From assembly GCA_017992175.1 (NCBI GenBank), contig JAGOPD010000002.1, positions 1-41,546 on the forward strand: 41,546 bases of DNA, read 5' to 3'. How positions within the stretch are numbered: the first letter of the stretch is position 1; each line of letters opens with the position of its first letter. This DNA is from Candidatus Saccharicenans sp. GTDB taxonomy: Bacteria > Acidobacteriota > Aminicenantia > Aminicenantales > Saccharicenantaceae. The notes below the pieces were generated by a model. It did no database searches, was not told where the DNA came from, and worked only from the letters and a program-made list of their open reading frames with translations. A program made the position numbers and the translations under genes. Below are positions 14,987-22,450 of the stretch, piece after piece.

Positions 14987-16552
14987 ATGAGCGAAAAACA
15001 GAAATTAGCCCTGAGCCAGCCGGTCTCGGTCATCCTGAACAAAGAACCGGAAGATTTCCGGAGAAAGGACTTTTTAAAGCTAATCGAATTGAAACAGCTG
15101 GAAAGAATCACTTTCCACTATGTCGGGCTGGACGGGAAGCTAAAAGAGCTTAAAATCCCGGTGACCAGCCTTAGCCAGGCTGAAACTATTCTGGCCGAAG
15201 GGGAAAGAGTTGATGGCTCTTCTCTTTACAAAGGCCTGGTTGATATGGGACTATCGGATCTGTATGTAGTTCCGGTTTATAAATCAGCCTTCCTTAATCC
15301 TTTCGATGAAGGCAGCCTGGATTTTATTGGCCGCTACCTGGACAGTCAGGGTCAACCTGCTTTTTTTGCCCTTGATAATATTCTGGCCAGAGCCCACCGT
15401 TTGTTCCAGAAAAATTCAGGCTTAGAACTAAGAGCTATGGGCGAGCTGGAATTCTTTCTGATTGGTGACTTTGGACCGAGGCTCTATCCGGTGGAGAAAA
15501 AAAGAAGTTACCAGGCAAGCTCGCCTTTTATCAAGAGCGGTCAGATCCTGGACGAAATGGTCAGGTTCATTGCTCAGATTACGGGGGCAGCCAAGTATGC
15601 CCATAGTGAAGCGGGCTATGTGGACAGCCTCAGAAGCGATCTGGAAGAGATTAAAGGGCAGGCGGCTGAACAACTGGAAATAGAATTCATTCCCAGGCCG
15701 GTTGAAGAGATGGGTGATTATCTGGTTCTGGCTCGCTGGGTGATCAGAAACGTAGCTTACAGACATGGAATGATAGCCACCTTTACCCCTAAAATCGAGG
15801 AAGGGGTGGCTGGGAATGGCTTCCATATCCATCTTGAGCTGGTTAAAGACGGTAAAAATGTCATGATTGGGCAGGATGGACAGCTAAGCCAGGAAGCCAG
15901 GCGTCTCATTGGCGGTTTAAGCTATTACGCTGATTCTTTAACGGCCTTCGGCAACACCGTTTCCTCGGCTTACTTACGGCTGGTGCCGAATCTTGAGGCT
16001 CCAACCCGAATCTGCTGGAGTGATCTCAACCGAAGCGCTCTAATCAGGGTTCCGCTGGGTTGGACCGGAGTCAAAAACCTGGCCGGACTGATCAATCCAG
16101 CCGATCAGGCTGCCTATCTGGAACAGTCAAGCCGCCAGACGGTTGAACTCCGTTCTCCTGATGGCAGTGCTCTGGTTCATCTCCTGCTGGCCGGCCTGGC
16201 CATGGCAGCTGATTGGGCTTTCAGACAGGATCTGTCCATTTTTCAAGGAGATCAGCCGCTGGAGCTGGCTAAAAAGCTGTACGTTAAAGGAAATATATTT
16301 GAAGATAAAAAACTACTGGAAACCCTGCCAAAACTCCCGGGCAGCTGCGTGGAATCGGCCCGAATTCTCAATGAAAAAAGAGAACTTTATGAGCGGGACG
16401 GGGTTTTTCCTTCCAGCATCATTGATTATCTGGTCAAACAGCTGGAATCAGAAAATGATGAATTTATGAATAAGAGGCTGTCTGATCTTCCAGCTGACGA
16501 CCGGCTGCATGAGATCAGAAAAATTATGCATAAAGATCTTCATAAGCATTGA
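14987..16552 (+). CDS. Glutamine synthetase family enzyme, divergent, with insertion in the active-site region
   Basis: This 521-residue protein has the glutamine synthetase fold signatures: VDGSSLYKG (beta-grasp end, 76-83), metal ligands GELEFF (Glu153, Glu155) and QLEIEF (Glu231), GVAGNGFHIHLEL with His280, RLVPNLEAPTRICWSDLNRS with ALIRVP, and VELRSPDGSA (386-394). The usual HHExxPGQHE loop is stretched to HSEAGYVDSLRSD...GQAAEQLE, about 15-20 residues longer. The SDmxLxPD motif reads SDLYVVPVYKSA. No adenylylation-site sequence typical of GlnA is seen near the C-terminus. It may make glutamine from glutamate and ammonia, or a gamma-glutamylamide; the sequence does not decide. The ATG at 14987 is preferred over TTG at 14966, because GGGAGG (14970-14975) lies upstream of it. 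Confidence 0.85.
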   Translation: MSEKQKLALSQPVSVILNKEPEDFRRKDFLKLIELKQLERITFHYVGLDGKLKELKIPVTSLSQAETILAEGERVDGSSLYKGLVDMGLSDLYVVPVYKSAFLNPFDEGSLDFIGRYLDSQGQPAFFALDNILARAHRLFQKNSGLELRAMGELEFFLIGDFGPRLYPVEKKRSYQASSPFIKSGQILDEMVRFIAQITGAAKYAHSEAGYVDSLRSDLEEIKGQAAEQLEIEFIPRPVEEMGDYLVLARWVIRNVAYRHGMIATFTPKIEEGVAGNGFHIHLELVKDGKNVMIGQDGQLSQEARRLIGGLSYYADSLTAFGNTVSSAYLRLVPNLEAPTRICWSDLNRSALIRVPLGWTGVKNLAGLINPADQAAYLEQSSRQTVELRSPDGSALVHLLLAGLAMAADWAFRQDLSIFQGDQPLELAKKLYVKGNIFEDKKLLETLPKLPGSCVESARILNEKRELYERDGVFPSSIIDYLVKQLESENDEFMNKRLSDLPADDRLHEIRKIMHKDLHKH

Positions 16553-16645
16553 CCTGAGGTGCAGAGTTTAACTGGTTGACCGGTAGTGTTCTATCTCTAC
16601 GGGGCTATTATTGGACCTGGGATAAATCTTCTTCCGCTCCGGCGG

Positions 16646-18139
16646 CTACCGCTTGAATTCCGGTTTAAGCCTTCGCCACAGTGAGTCATATTTCTGATAA
16701 AGTTCCCGGTAAAGAGAGAATAAATTTTTATCAGGCAGGATGGTCCGGCTGCCGGTTTTGACCAGTCTTGATGCTATCTCATTTATCTCAATTTTCTGTC
16801 CATTTTCCCGGTAATAACACCAGCTGGCTTGCAGGGCAGCCCCAAAGGCGGCTGATTCTGGTTCCTGCAGGGTGACTACCGGAGTCTCAAAGATAGTGGA
16901 AATAATCTGAAGCCAGCTCAGGCTTCTGGCTCCACCTCCGGTGGCCCTTATTTCTTTAGGCTCAAGCCCCAGGCTGGTCAGCCGTTTAAAGCCATAATTC
17001 AGATTCAAACAGGTCCCTTCCATGACGGCCCTGGCCAGGCAGGCTGAATTAAAACTCTGGCGCCGAAGCCCGAAGAAAACGCTGCTGGCCTCCGGCAGGG
17101 CCGGAGTTCTTTCTCCATCAATGAAGGGAAGGAAGAGTAGTCCGGCGGCGCCGGCTGGAGCCTTTTCCACCAGCTTATCCAGGCCATCGTTATCCACATT
17201 TATCAGTCCCTTAAGCAGCTCGGTGGTGTTGGTCACATTCATGGTACAGATGAGCGGCAGCCAGCCGCCAGTGCTATCGCAGAAGGCGGCTATCTCGCCT
17301 TCAGGATCAACAAATGGCTTAGAGCTAAAGGAAAAAATCGTGCCGGAGGTACCCAGGCTGAGAGTGTAAATCCCCTCCCTGACATTACCTGAGCCAATGG
17401 CCGCCATCATATTATCTCCGCCTCCAGCTGAGACCAGAACCCGCTTGAAACCGAATTCTCTGGCTATTTCAGTTTTGACATAGCCGAGCGGCTGGTCTGG
17501 AGGAGAGAGGGGAGGTAATTTGTCTAAAAGCCCGGGATCGATCAGGTCAATGATCTCGCTCTGCCATTGACGGTGCCGAATGTCCATCAGGCCGGTGCCG
17601 GAGGCATCGCCATATTCCATCTGAAGCCTGCCGGTCAGATAAAAATTAAGATAATTATGAGGTAACAGGAGGCAAAAAAGCCGGGCATAATTTTCCGGTT
17701 CATGTTTTTTCAGCCACAGGACTTTTGAGGCCGTATAACCGACAGCCAGGCTGAGCCCTGTCCGGTCAATAAAAGCCTTCTGGCCCCCGGCCGCTGAGAT
17801 CAGCTCTTCGGTTTCCCGGACAGTTGAGGTGTCATTCCATAGCTTGGCTGGCCTGATGGGTTTTAAGTTTCTATCCAGAGCTACCAGCCCGTGCTGCTGT
17901 CCTGAAACTCCTAAGCAGGCGACCTGGGCCGGATCTATACCAGAATCCTGGAGAGCTTCACTCAGGGATTTTTTAAGGGCCTCTGTCCAGGTTTCAGGCA
18001 GTTGCTCTGATTCACCCGGCGGCAAGCCTTCAACCATCTGGTGGGGGGCATAGCCGCGTCCGGCCACCCGGCCGGTTTCCATCTCGACAATCAGGGCTTT
18101 AGTCCCTTGTGTCCCGGAGTCGAAGCCTAAGGCATACAT
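16646..18139 (-). CDS. xylB: Xylulokinase (FGGY family carbohydrate kinase)
   Basis: The 497-residue protein is the usual length for the family. It shows LGFDSGTQGTKALIVE (phosphate 1, Asp7), GVSGQQHGLVALD (sugar contact, 78-90), KLWNDTST (99-106), the catalytic Asp in SAGGGDNMMAAIG (Asp242), SLGTSGTIFSF (phosphate 2), FLPFIDGERTPALPEAS and ATGGGARSLSWLQIIS (adenosine motif). QQHG and WND match xylulokinases better than glycerol or gluconate kinases. It phosphorylates D-xylulose to xylulose 5-phosphate, or a related ketose. AGGAG about ten bases upstream supports ATG 18139. It is the last gene of the minus-strand sugar block, 59 bases after the SSS symporter gene, which likely supplies its substrate. 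No xylose isomerase is in the window, so the true sugar is uncertain. Confidence 0.88.
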   Translation of the reverse strand: MYALGFDSGTQGTKALIVEMETGRVAGRGYAPHQMVEGLPPGESEQLPETWTEALKKSLSEALQDSGIDPAQVACLGVSGQQHGLVALDRNLKPIRPAKLWNDTSTVRETEELISAAGGQKAFIDRTGLSLAVGYTASKVLWLKKHEPENYARLFCLLLPHNYLNFYLTGRLQMEYGDASGTGLMDIRHRQWQSEIIDLIDPGLLDKLPPLSPPDQPLGYVKTEIAREFGFKRVLVSAGGGDNMMAAIGSGNVREGIYTLSLGTSGTIFSFSSKPFVDPEGEIAAFCDSTGGWLPLICTMNVTNTTELLKGLINVDNDGLDKLVEKAPAGAAGLLFLPFIDGERTPALPEASSVFFGLRRQSFNSACLARAVMEGTCLNLNYGFKRLTSLGLEPKEIRATGGGARSLSWLQIISTIFETPVVTLQEPESAAFGAALQASWCYYRENGQKIEINEIASRLVKTGSRTILPDKNLFSLYRELYQKYDSLWRRLKPEFKR

Positions 18140-18198
18140 ATTTTTATGCTCCTGCTCTTCTCAGGCCCGAGAATTATTTCCGAACGAACGGATCCGAC

Positions 18199-19989
18199 TC
18201 AGGTTTTTTGAGTTTTAGGTGCGCCCCAGATTTGTGACATGATTTTGATGAGAGCTAAAGTGCTGATAACAAACAGGACACTCCAGAAAATTCCTAAGCT
18301 GATCCGGCCATAGATATAAGCTCCAGAGCCGAAAAGAGCTGAATAAACAAATAAACAACCGGTGACCCAGCCAGCCAGGTTTAAGGTCAGTTTATCAGGA
18401 GAGGGATCAAGGTTAGCTTCCCGTCTTATTTTGTTCCAGCCAGGACCAGCCGGTTTGACCAGTTGATAAAAAGATATTAACTTGCTTTTCTCTTCTGGCC
18501 TGGTCAGATAGGTTGCGACCAGCCAGACAACCGTGGTAAAAGCAATCGTAATTAAAAGAGAAATATGCTGGGGGACGGGGTGGCCGAGTTTACCGCCAAT
18601 AAAAAAGAAAACAGCTACTCCAAAAGAGCTGGCCATAGCCGCTATTTCCGACCAGGCATTTATTCTCCACCAGAACCAGCGCAGAAGATAAATTAAACCT
18701 GTCCCGGCTCCGATTGATAACATCAGATCAAAACTGGCTTTGGCCGATTCAAGAATGAAAGTGAGCAGACTGGCCAGAATCATCAGGATAACGGTCGTCA
18801 GCCTGGCGACGCTGACATAATGCTTTTCTGAAGCTCCCGGATGGAGGAACCGGCGATAAAAATCATGAACCAGATAAGAGCTGCCCCAGTTTAAATGGGT
18901 TACCAGGGTTGAGATATAAGCAGCCAGCAGGCCGGCCACCATGATTCCCAGAAAGCCATGAGGCAGGAAACGGAGCATGGCCGGATAAGCCATATCATGC
19001 CCGATTAACCGGGGGTCAACGTTGGGAAAAGCCCGGCTAATATCACTTAGATTTGGATAGATAATAAAAGAACAGAGAGCAACCAGAATCCAGGGCCAGG
19101 GCCTGATCGCATAATGGGCAAAATTAAAAAACAAGGTTCCTGACAGGGCATCTTTTTCGCTTTTGGCGGCCAGCATCCGCTGGGCAATGTAGCTGCCTCC
19201 GCCCGGCTCGGCCCCCGGATACCAGACTGACCACCACTGAATAAAAATGGGAATGATAAAAATTGATAAGGCTATTGACCAGTTGCCAAAGTCGGGAAGA
19301 AAGTTAACGATCTGAGGGTTGAGCACTTCGAGTTTCTGAAAAAGACCGGTCAGCCCGCCTATTTCTGGCTGCTTCAGAGCGAAAATGGCCGCGGCAAAGG
19401 CTCCAGTCATGGCGATGCCGAACTGGATTAAATCCACCACCAGCACTCCCCATAAGCCGGCCGTGGCAGCAAAAATCACATTGATAATACTGCAAAAAAT
19501 CAGAGTTCTGGTCATTGGCCAGCCCAGGATAACATTGGCAATTTTAGCTGCGGCCAGATTGACTGAAGCCATAATGACACAGTTAAAGAAAAGCCCGAGA
19601 TAGATAGCTCTGAATCCACGGACAAAAGAAGCCGGTTTGCCTGAATAACGAACTTCATAAAATTCAAGGTCAGTCAGAACTTGGGACCGGCGCCACATCC
19701 GGGCATAAAAGAAGACAGTCATCATGCCGGTCAGAAGAAAAGCCCACCAGACCCAGTTGCCGGTCACCCCGCCATTATTGCGGACAATATTGGTGATCAG
19801 GTTGGGGGTGTCGGTACTGAAGGTCGTGGCCACCATGGAAATTCCGATTAGCCACCAGGGTGCAGCCCGCCCGGAAGTGAAGAATTCGGCCGTATTTTTT
19901 CCTGCCCGACGGCTAAGAATAACTGGCGGTAAGAAACAGATGGTAATTGAGATGATGACAATCAACCAATCAACTGTGCTTAGCTGCAT
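18199..19989 (-). CDS. Sodium:solute symporter family (SSS) transporter
   Basis: The 596-residue integral membrane protein has about 14 hydrophobic segments and the SSS arrangement. It opens VDWLIVIISITICFLP, followed by RRAGKNTAEFFTSGRAAPWW (the 'ysfFlgGR' region) and ATTFSTDTPN. Further in come ATAGLWGVLVVDLIQFG and VAGLLAAYISTLVTHLNWGS (sodium-site helix 8 region). Length and the long C-terminal part resemble the sugar-transporting branch. It would import a sugar or related solute with Na+. Lying between nagB and the xylulokinase gene, it is probably the uptake system for the sugar those enzymes use. A separate promoter in the 93-base gap after nagB suggests that symporter and kinase can be made without the upstream genes. 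Substrate not determinable. Confidence 0.9.
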   Translation of the reverse strand: MQLSTVDWLIVIISITICFLPPVILSRRAGKNTAEFFTSGRAAPWWLIGISMVATTFSTDTPNLITNIVRNNGGVTGNWVWWAFLLTGMMTVFFYARMWRRSQVLTDLEFYEVRYSGKPASFVRGFRAIYLGLFFNCVIMASVNLAAAKIANVILGWPMTRTLIFCSIINVIFAATAGLWGVLVVDLIQFGIAMTGAFAAAIFALKQPEIGGLTGLFQKLEVLNPQIVNFLPDFGNWSIALSIFIIPIFIQWWSVWYPGAEPGGGSYIAQRMLAAKSEKDALSGTLFFNFAHYAIRPWPWILVALCSFIIYPNLSDISRAFPNVDPRLIGHDMAYPAMLRFLPHGFLGIMVAGLLAAYISTLVTHLNWGSSYLVHDFYRRFLHPGASEKHYVSVARLTTVILMILASLLTFILESAKASFDLMLSIGAGTGLIYLLRWFWWRINAWSEIAAMASSFGVAVFFFIGGKLGHPVPQHISLLITIAFTTVVWLVATYLTRPEEKSKLISFYQLVKPAGPGWNKIRREANLDPSPDKLTLNLAGWVTGCLFVYSALFGSGAYIYGRISLGIFWSVLFVISTLALIKIMSQIWGAPKTQKT

Positions 19990-20026
19990 GTTCCGGTCCT
20001 TTCCAGCCTAAGTCATTAATCCAGAT

Positions 20027-20056
20027 TTTATATCACAAGCCCCGAAATTAAGTCAA
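20027..20056 (-). promoter_or_regulatory. Internal promoter for symporter and xylulokinase genes
   Basis: On the minus strand, -35 TTGACT (20056-20051), an 18-base spacer and -10 TATAAA (20032-20027). It lies in the 93-base gap between nagB and the symporter gene, with a predicted leader of about 30 bases. Confidence 0.65.
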
Positions 20057-20082
20057 AAATAGTATTTCAGCACCCCGGAAAA

Positions 20083-20865
20083 TCAAAATTTCTGCCAGGC
20101 CGGCTTGTGCTCATAGACCCATTGATAGTAATCGGTCAGGCGCAGCTCAGAAGCTGCCTCTTTATCCAGCAGGACAACGGTCCGGGGATGAAGCTGCAGG
20201 GCAGAAGCTGGAACCATGGAAGTTACCGGGCCCTCCACAGCCAGGGAAACAGCTCTGGCTTTTTTCTTACCAAAGGCCATCAATAAACAAATTCTGGCTT
20301 CGAGTATAGTTCCGATCCCCATGGTAATAGCATGATAGGGGACGTTCTCTTCAGCCCCAAAAAAAATAGCATTGTCTTTTCTGGTCTGGTCAGTCAGGGT
20401 CTTGATTCGAGTGCGCGAGGATAGCGAAGAAGATGGTTCATTAAAGCCAATATGGCCATCAGTTCCCAGCCCTAAGATCTGGATATCCAGGCCCCCGGCG
20501 GCTTTGATCTCTTCTTCATATTGAAGGCAATAATCTTCGACATTAGTGGCCAGGCCGTCAGGCAAATGGGCATTTTCGGGCTTGATATTGACCTGACTGA
20601 AAAGATTTTTCCACATAAATTGATAGAAAGAGGCTGGATGCTCAGGCGAAAGCCCAAGATACTCATCCAGATTAAAAGTTACAACCCGGCTAAAATCCAG
20701 GCCTTCTTGACGGTGCATTTGGGCCAGCAGCCGGTAAAGCAGAAGAGGCGTCTGGCCGGTGGCCAGGCCGAGCACCGGCTTTTCCTTCTGTCTCATTATT
20801 TTGTTGATCAACCTGGCGGCCAGCAGGCTGGCTTGCTGGCTATCGGGTTGAATAATAATTTCCAT
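20083..20865 (-). CDS. nagB: Glucosamine-6-phosphate deaminase
   Basis: The 260-residue protein matches NagB in length and motifs: GLATGQTPLLLYRLL (phosphate loop, 33-47), VVTFNLDEYLGL with Asp67 (proton transfer), and ILGLGTDGHIGFNEPSSSL. The last contains Asp136, His138 and Glu143, corresponding to Asp141, His143 and Glu148 of the E. coli enzyme. It converts glucosamine 6-phosphate to fructose 6-phosphate and ammonia. AGGAG lies upstream of ATG 20865. It begins 11 bases after the ROK-like gene and is surely co-transcribed with it. Ammonia released here could feed the glutamine synthetase family enzyme encoded at 14987, which is only a suggestion. The allosteric site for N-acetylglucosamine 6-phosphate cannot be judged by eye. 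Confidence 0.94.
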   Translation of the reverse strand: MEIIIQPDSQQASLLAARLINKIMRQKEKPVLGLATGQTPLLLYRLLAQMHRQEGLDFSRVVTFNLDEYLGLSPEHPASFYQFMWKNLFSQVNIKPENAHLPDGLATNVEDYCLQYEEEIKAAGGLDIQILGLGTDGHIGFNEPSSSLSSRTRIKTLTDQTRKDNAIFFGAEENVPYHAITMGIGTILEARICLLMAFGKKKARAVSLAVEGPVTSMVPASALQLHPRTVVLLDKEAASELRLTDYYQWVYEHKPAWQKF

Positions 20866-20876
20866 CGCTTTTTCTC

Positions 20877-22280
20877 CTATTTTTTTATTTCCGGCAGGGT
20901 AGCGGCAGCCACGGCCTGGCCAACCCGCCGGCTTTGTTCATCTGAGAGGTGAATGACAATTTTTTCGGCCAGTTGAGGAAAATCAGTCTTCAAAACGGTT
21001 TCAGCTTGATATTTAATCAACTCGCCACCTGAACCAGAAGTCACCCGGCCGAGAATCAGCAGAGGGCTGAAATCATAAAAAAGCGAATAAAGGTGAGCCG
21101 TATAACCAAGGTAAACCCCGATATCCTGAAAGATCCTAATAGCTACCGGATCGTTTTTCTCAGCTAAAAATTGAATTTGCTTCAGCCGTTCTGGCAGCTT
21201 CATTTCCTCTGGAAATTTAAAGCCTGCCCTCCTGGCCAGTTTATTAACTGCCTGCTGGGAAAAATACATGGCTCCGACTCCGCGGTCGCCCGACCATTCA
21301 TCAATGGCTGCTTCTGGATTAAGGTCAACTGGCGCGAAGGCCAGTTCGTCCAGCCAGCCAGGCAGATGACCGGCTGAATCAAGATAACCGCCAGCCTCAC
21401 TTGAACCCATGGCTACCCCCAAGATAGCTGGCTGATTCAAGCTCAGATAACCGGCCAGGGCAGTAACCTCGCCGTCATTGATAACTTCCAGTGGAACTCC
21501 CCATTCACGCTGTAAATCTACAAACAGGTTCTTTACTTTTTGATCGAAGATCGGCCTGGGAACGGAGCGGAAAAGAGAAGCAATTCTCACCTGATTGTTG
21601 ATATAAATTCCGGCGGCGCTGCCGCCAATGGCCTCGACGGCTGGCAGGCTGGCTGCCGCTTTTTTCAGCCCGGCTTGAAGATGCTGATAATGATAGGCGG
21701 GGTCCGCCTGCTCCTGTGGCTGCCAGGGAATCTCTTCACTAAAAACTACCTGTCCGGCCTGGAGTGCAGCTACTTTAAAGTCACTGGCTCCAAGGTCAAA
21801 ACCCAGCCGGCAGCCGTCAACATGGCCACCTAAGGAAACAGGGCTCTGACGCCCGGCCGGCAGGTCTGGCTTTTTGACTTGAACCACCGAAAACGGCTGT
21901 TCATAGACTGTACTCATCAGATCAACATCAAAGGCCCGTTGTCCTGGTGGTGAATAATGATTTTTAATCTCCTGATAAATAGCTTCCGGGCCATAAAAAT
22001 AGATTTTGAAGCCTCCTTTTTGCCATAACAGAAATTTGATCAGGCGCTCAACAAAGGCCAGAGTCAGCGGCCAGTTTTTTGCAGTCAAGGGAAGAATCCG
22101 GCCTGTCCAGACTGAGGTCAGGCCATTCTCGCGCTCAATAGCCAGCCCTATTTCTTCCCGGCTTCCGGCTGCTGCCCGCTGGTACCAGTCAAAAAACAGG
22201 CCGAGCGGCAAAAAATCAGGATCATAAACAGGAGAGACTGATGACTTTAATTCAGGCCTAATGTCTTTTAGCCAATCCAT
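20877..22280 (-). CDS. ROK/ASKHA-fold sugar kinase-like protein with a 150-residue N-terminal extension
   Basis: The 467-residue protein has an ASKHA ATPase core from about residue 155: RLGFDLGASDFKVAAL (phosphate 1, Asp162), EVINDGEVTALAGYL with the expected catalytic Asp269, ILGVAMGSSEAGGYLD (phosphate 2) and GDRGVGAMYF. The spacing is ROK-like, but the CxCGxxGC zinc motif of ROK proteins is absent, with NPEAAIDEWSGDRG in its place. Residues 1-150 have no domain I recognise and are not a helix-turn-helix, so it is unlikely to be a repressor of the NagC/XylR type. It may phosphorylate an amino sugar for NagB, whose gene follows after 11 bases. ATG 22280 has AGAGG upstream. Kinase role is inferred from fold and neighbour; it could also be a regulator or sensor. 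Confidence 0.72.
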   Translation of the reverse strand: MDWLKDIRPELKSSVSPVYDPDFLPLGLFFDWYQRAAAGSREEIGLAIERENGLTSVWTGRILPLTAKNWPLTLAFVERLIKFLLWQKGGFKIYFYGPEAIYQEIKNHYSPPGQRAFDVDLMSTVYEQPFSVVQVKKPDLPAGRQSPVSLGGHVDGCRLGFDLGASDFKVAALQAGQVVFSEEIPWQPQEQADPAYHYQHLQAGLKKAAASLPAVEAIGGSAAGIYINNQVRIASLFRSVPRPIFDQKVKNLFVDLQREWGVPLEVINDGEVTALAGYLSLNQPAILGVAMGSSEAGGYLDSAGHLPGWLDELAFAPVDLNPEAAIDEWSGDRGVGAMYFSQQAVNKLARRAGFKFPEEMKLPERLKQIQFLAEKNDPVAIRIFQDIGVYLGYTAHLYSLFYDFSPLLILGRVTSGSGGELIKYQAETVLKTDFPQLAEKIVIHLSDEQSRRVGQAVAAATLPEIKK

Positions 22281-22308
22281 AGATTAACCTCTGCTTTCAA
22301 TTAAAAAA

Positions 22309-22317
22309 ATTATAGCA
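22309..22317 (-). promoter_or_regulatory. Extended -10 promoter of the ROK-like/nagB operon
   Basis: On the minus strand TGCTATAAT (22317-22309), a perfect extended -10 with consensus hexamer. No good -35 is visible at the usual distance, as is common for extended -10 promoters, and an activator may be needed. Confidence 0.6.
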
Positions 22318-22378
22318 AAAAACACCAGCTCAAAGACACCTTTTTCTCAGCGGAAGCCTTCTTCATCTATTATTCTGA

Positions 22379-22407
22379 TTGACATCGCTTTCTTTCTAAA
22401 ATAGCAT
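22379..22407 (+). promoter_or_regulatory. Promoter of the EF-hand-like exported protein gene
   Basis: Consensus -35 TTGACA (22379-22384), 17-base spacer and -10 TAGCAT (22402-22407). It is divergent to the ROK-like/nagB promoter, with about 65 bases between the two cores. Confidence 0.65.
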
Positions 22408-22450
22408 TAAATTAATTCTTCAGGCATATATTGATTTTTGGGACTGGCCA

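Noticed and set aside
15428-15832. 134-codon open frame on the minus strand inside the glutamine synthetase family gene
   Set aside because: It is antisense to a conserved catalytic domain, has no ribosome site, and its product has no recognisable motif.
21845-21870. PAGRQ in the ROK-like protein, a string often encoded by dispersed repeats in some candidate phyla
   Set aside because: The underlying DNA is not palindromic like those repeats and I do not see it again in the window.
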